A DNA stretch of 5,775 nt from Nitrososphaerota archaeon. GTDB lineage: Archaea; Thermoproteota; Nitrososphaeria; Nitrososphaerales; CADDZS01. The first letter of the stretch is position 1, and each line of letters starts with the position of its first letter. This document shows, one piece after another, positions 5,416 to 5,775 of the stretch. Position numbers and translations under genes: made by a program. Below the pieces are notes generated by a model. The model worked only from the letters and a program-made list of their open reading frames with translations. It searched no databases and was not told the origin of the DNA. The stretch is taken from contig JAPCJV010000142.1 in the NCBI GenBank assembly GCA_027886785.1, forward strand, positions 1 through 5,775. Reading direction: 5' to 3'.

Positions 5416-5775
5416 CTAGCTCGCTGCATCGATGAATTGACCGTATACTTCGAAATATCTCTCTGGTTCCTCAATTCTTGCTGAATGAGAGCTTTTTTCA
5501 AAAATGACAAACTTCGAATCCTGGATCTCCCGATTCACTACCTCGCTGTTCTTCGGGGTGACTTCGTCGTACCTCCCGCATGTGATTAACGTAGGAACAT
5601 TGATCTTGCGCAGCTCGTTTGTAATATCCCAGTACCGCAGCGTACCCACTGGAAAGAATTCGTTGGGGCCCCACATGAGTTTGTACACGAGACCGGGCCA
5701 ACCCCGTCTCTTTTGCTCGACCATAGATTTAATCATCGGAGGCCATGGGTCCAGTCTGCACAGATGTCTCTTGTA
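5416..5775 (-). CDS. Proline iminopeptidase-family alpha/beta hydrolase, C-terminal part (runs off window)
   Basis: The minus-strand frame is open from the window edge to the TAG at 5416-5418, giving the last 119 residues of a protein that is usually about 290-300 long. The open frame continues upstream of the first Met, encoding YKRHLCRLDPWPP. This matches the cap-domain signature (RHLCR-x3-WP) of proline iminopeptidases such as Thermoplasma tricorn-interacting factor F1. It is followed by MWGPNEF and WDIT, also typical. Counting from the edge, VPTLITCGRYDEVTP (60-74) supplies the catalytic Asp (D70), and SSHSARIEEPERY (95-107) the catalytic His (H97). The nucleophile Ser lies outside the window. 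The likely role is cytoplasmic release of N-terminal residues from short peptides, but related hydrolases act on other amides or esters. An internal Met at 5736 is not the start. It is followed by the MFS gene on the same strand. Confidence 0.88.
   Translation of the reverse strand, partial: YKRHLCRLDPWPPMIKSMVEQKRRGWPGLVYKLMWGPNEFFPVGTLRYWDITNELRKINVPTLITCGRYDEVTPKNSEVVNREIQDSKFVIFEKSSHSARIEEPERYFEVYGQFIDAAS

Noticed and set aside
5041..5484. Plus-strand 147-residue ORF across the MFS start, the gap and the hydrolase end
   Set aside because: It overlaps two strongly supported minus-strand genes, shows no domain or hydrophobic pattern of its own, and has no RBS or promoter.
710..5775. A single four-gene minus-strand operon forming one new pathway
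   Set aside because: Gaps of 111-142 bp, with promoter-like elements before two of the genes and a hairpin between the MFS and oxidoreductase genes, argue against one unit. The products share no established pathway.

Overview
The window looks archaeal, most plausibly from the Thermoproteota (Nitrososphaeria-like), although this is inference and a Thermoplasmatota or other archaeal source is not excluded. Pointers are a COG4880-type secreted beta-propeller protein with a Thr/Ser-rich stalk, a hydrolase resembling the Thermoplasma tricorn-interacting factor F1, starts without a classical GGAGG Shine-Dalgarno, and AT-rich TATA-like boxes about 22-28 nt ahead of two start codons. There are no rRNA, tRNA, CRISPR or insertion-sequence signals, and base composition appears even across the window.

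Layout: the first 662 bases carry, on the plus strand, most of a duplicated CDGSH iron-sulfur protein. Its N-terminus runs off the left edge and is broken by an apparent one-base frameshift in a T run near base 75. Everything else is on the minus strand. Read in the direction of transcription (right to left) it comprises the C-terminal part of a proline iminopeptidase-family alpha/beta hydrolase (5775-5416), a 12-helix MFS transporter with a TTG start (5303-4038), a Gfo/Idh/MocA-family NAD(P)-dependent oxidoreductase (3926-2829), and a membrane-anchored extracellular beta-propeller protein (2686-710). The latter converges on the CDGSH gene. All gaps are shorter than 150 bases.

How they work together: the oxidoreductase and the propeller gene each have their own plausible promoter, so the minus-strand genes are probably not one operon. 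The hydrolase and the MFS gene may be co-transcribed, because no promoter is evident ahead of the MFS start. No joint pathway can be demonstrated. Peptide or sugar turnover, transport and a cell-surface protein would be compatible but speculative. I see no convincing novel multi-gene system. The items most worth checking are the CDGSH frameshift, a possible prepilin-type signal on the propeller protein, a Ser in place of the usual catalytic Asp in the oxidoreductase, and a 14-bp palindrome directly upstream of the propeller promoter.
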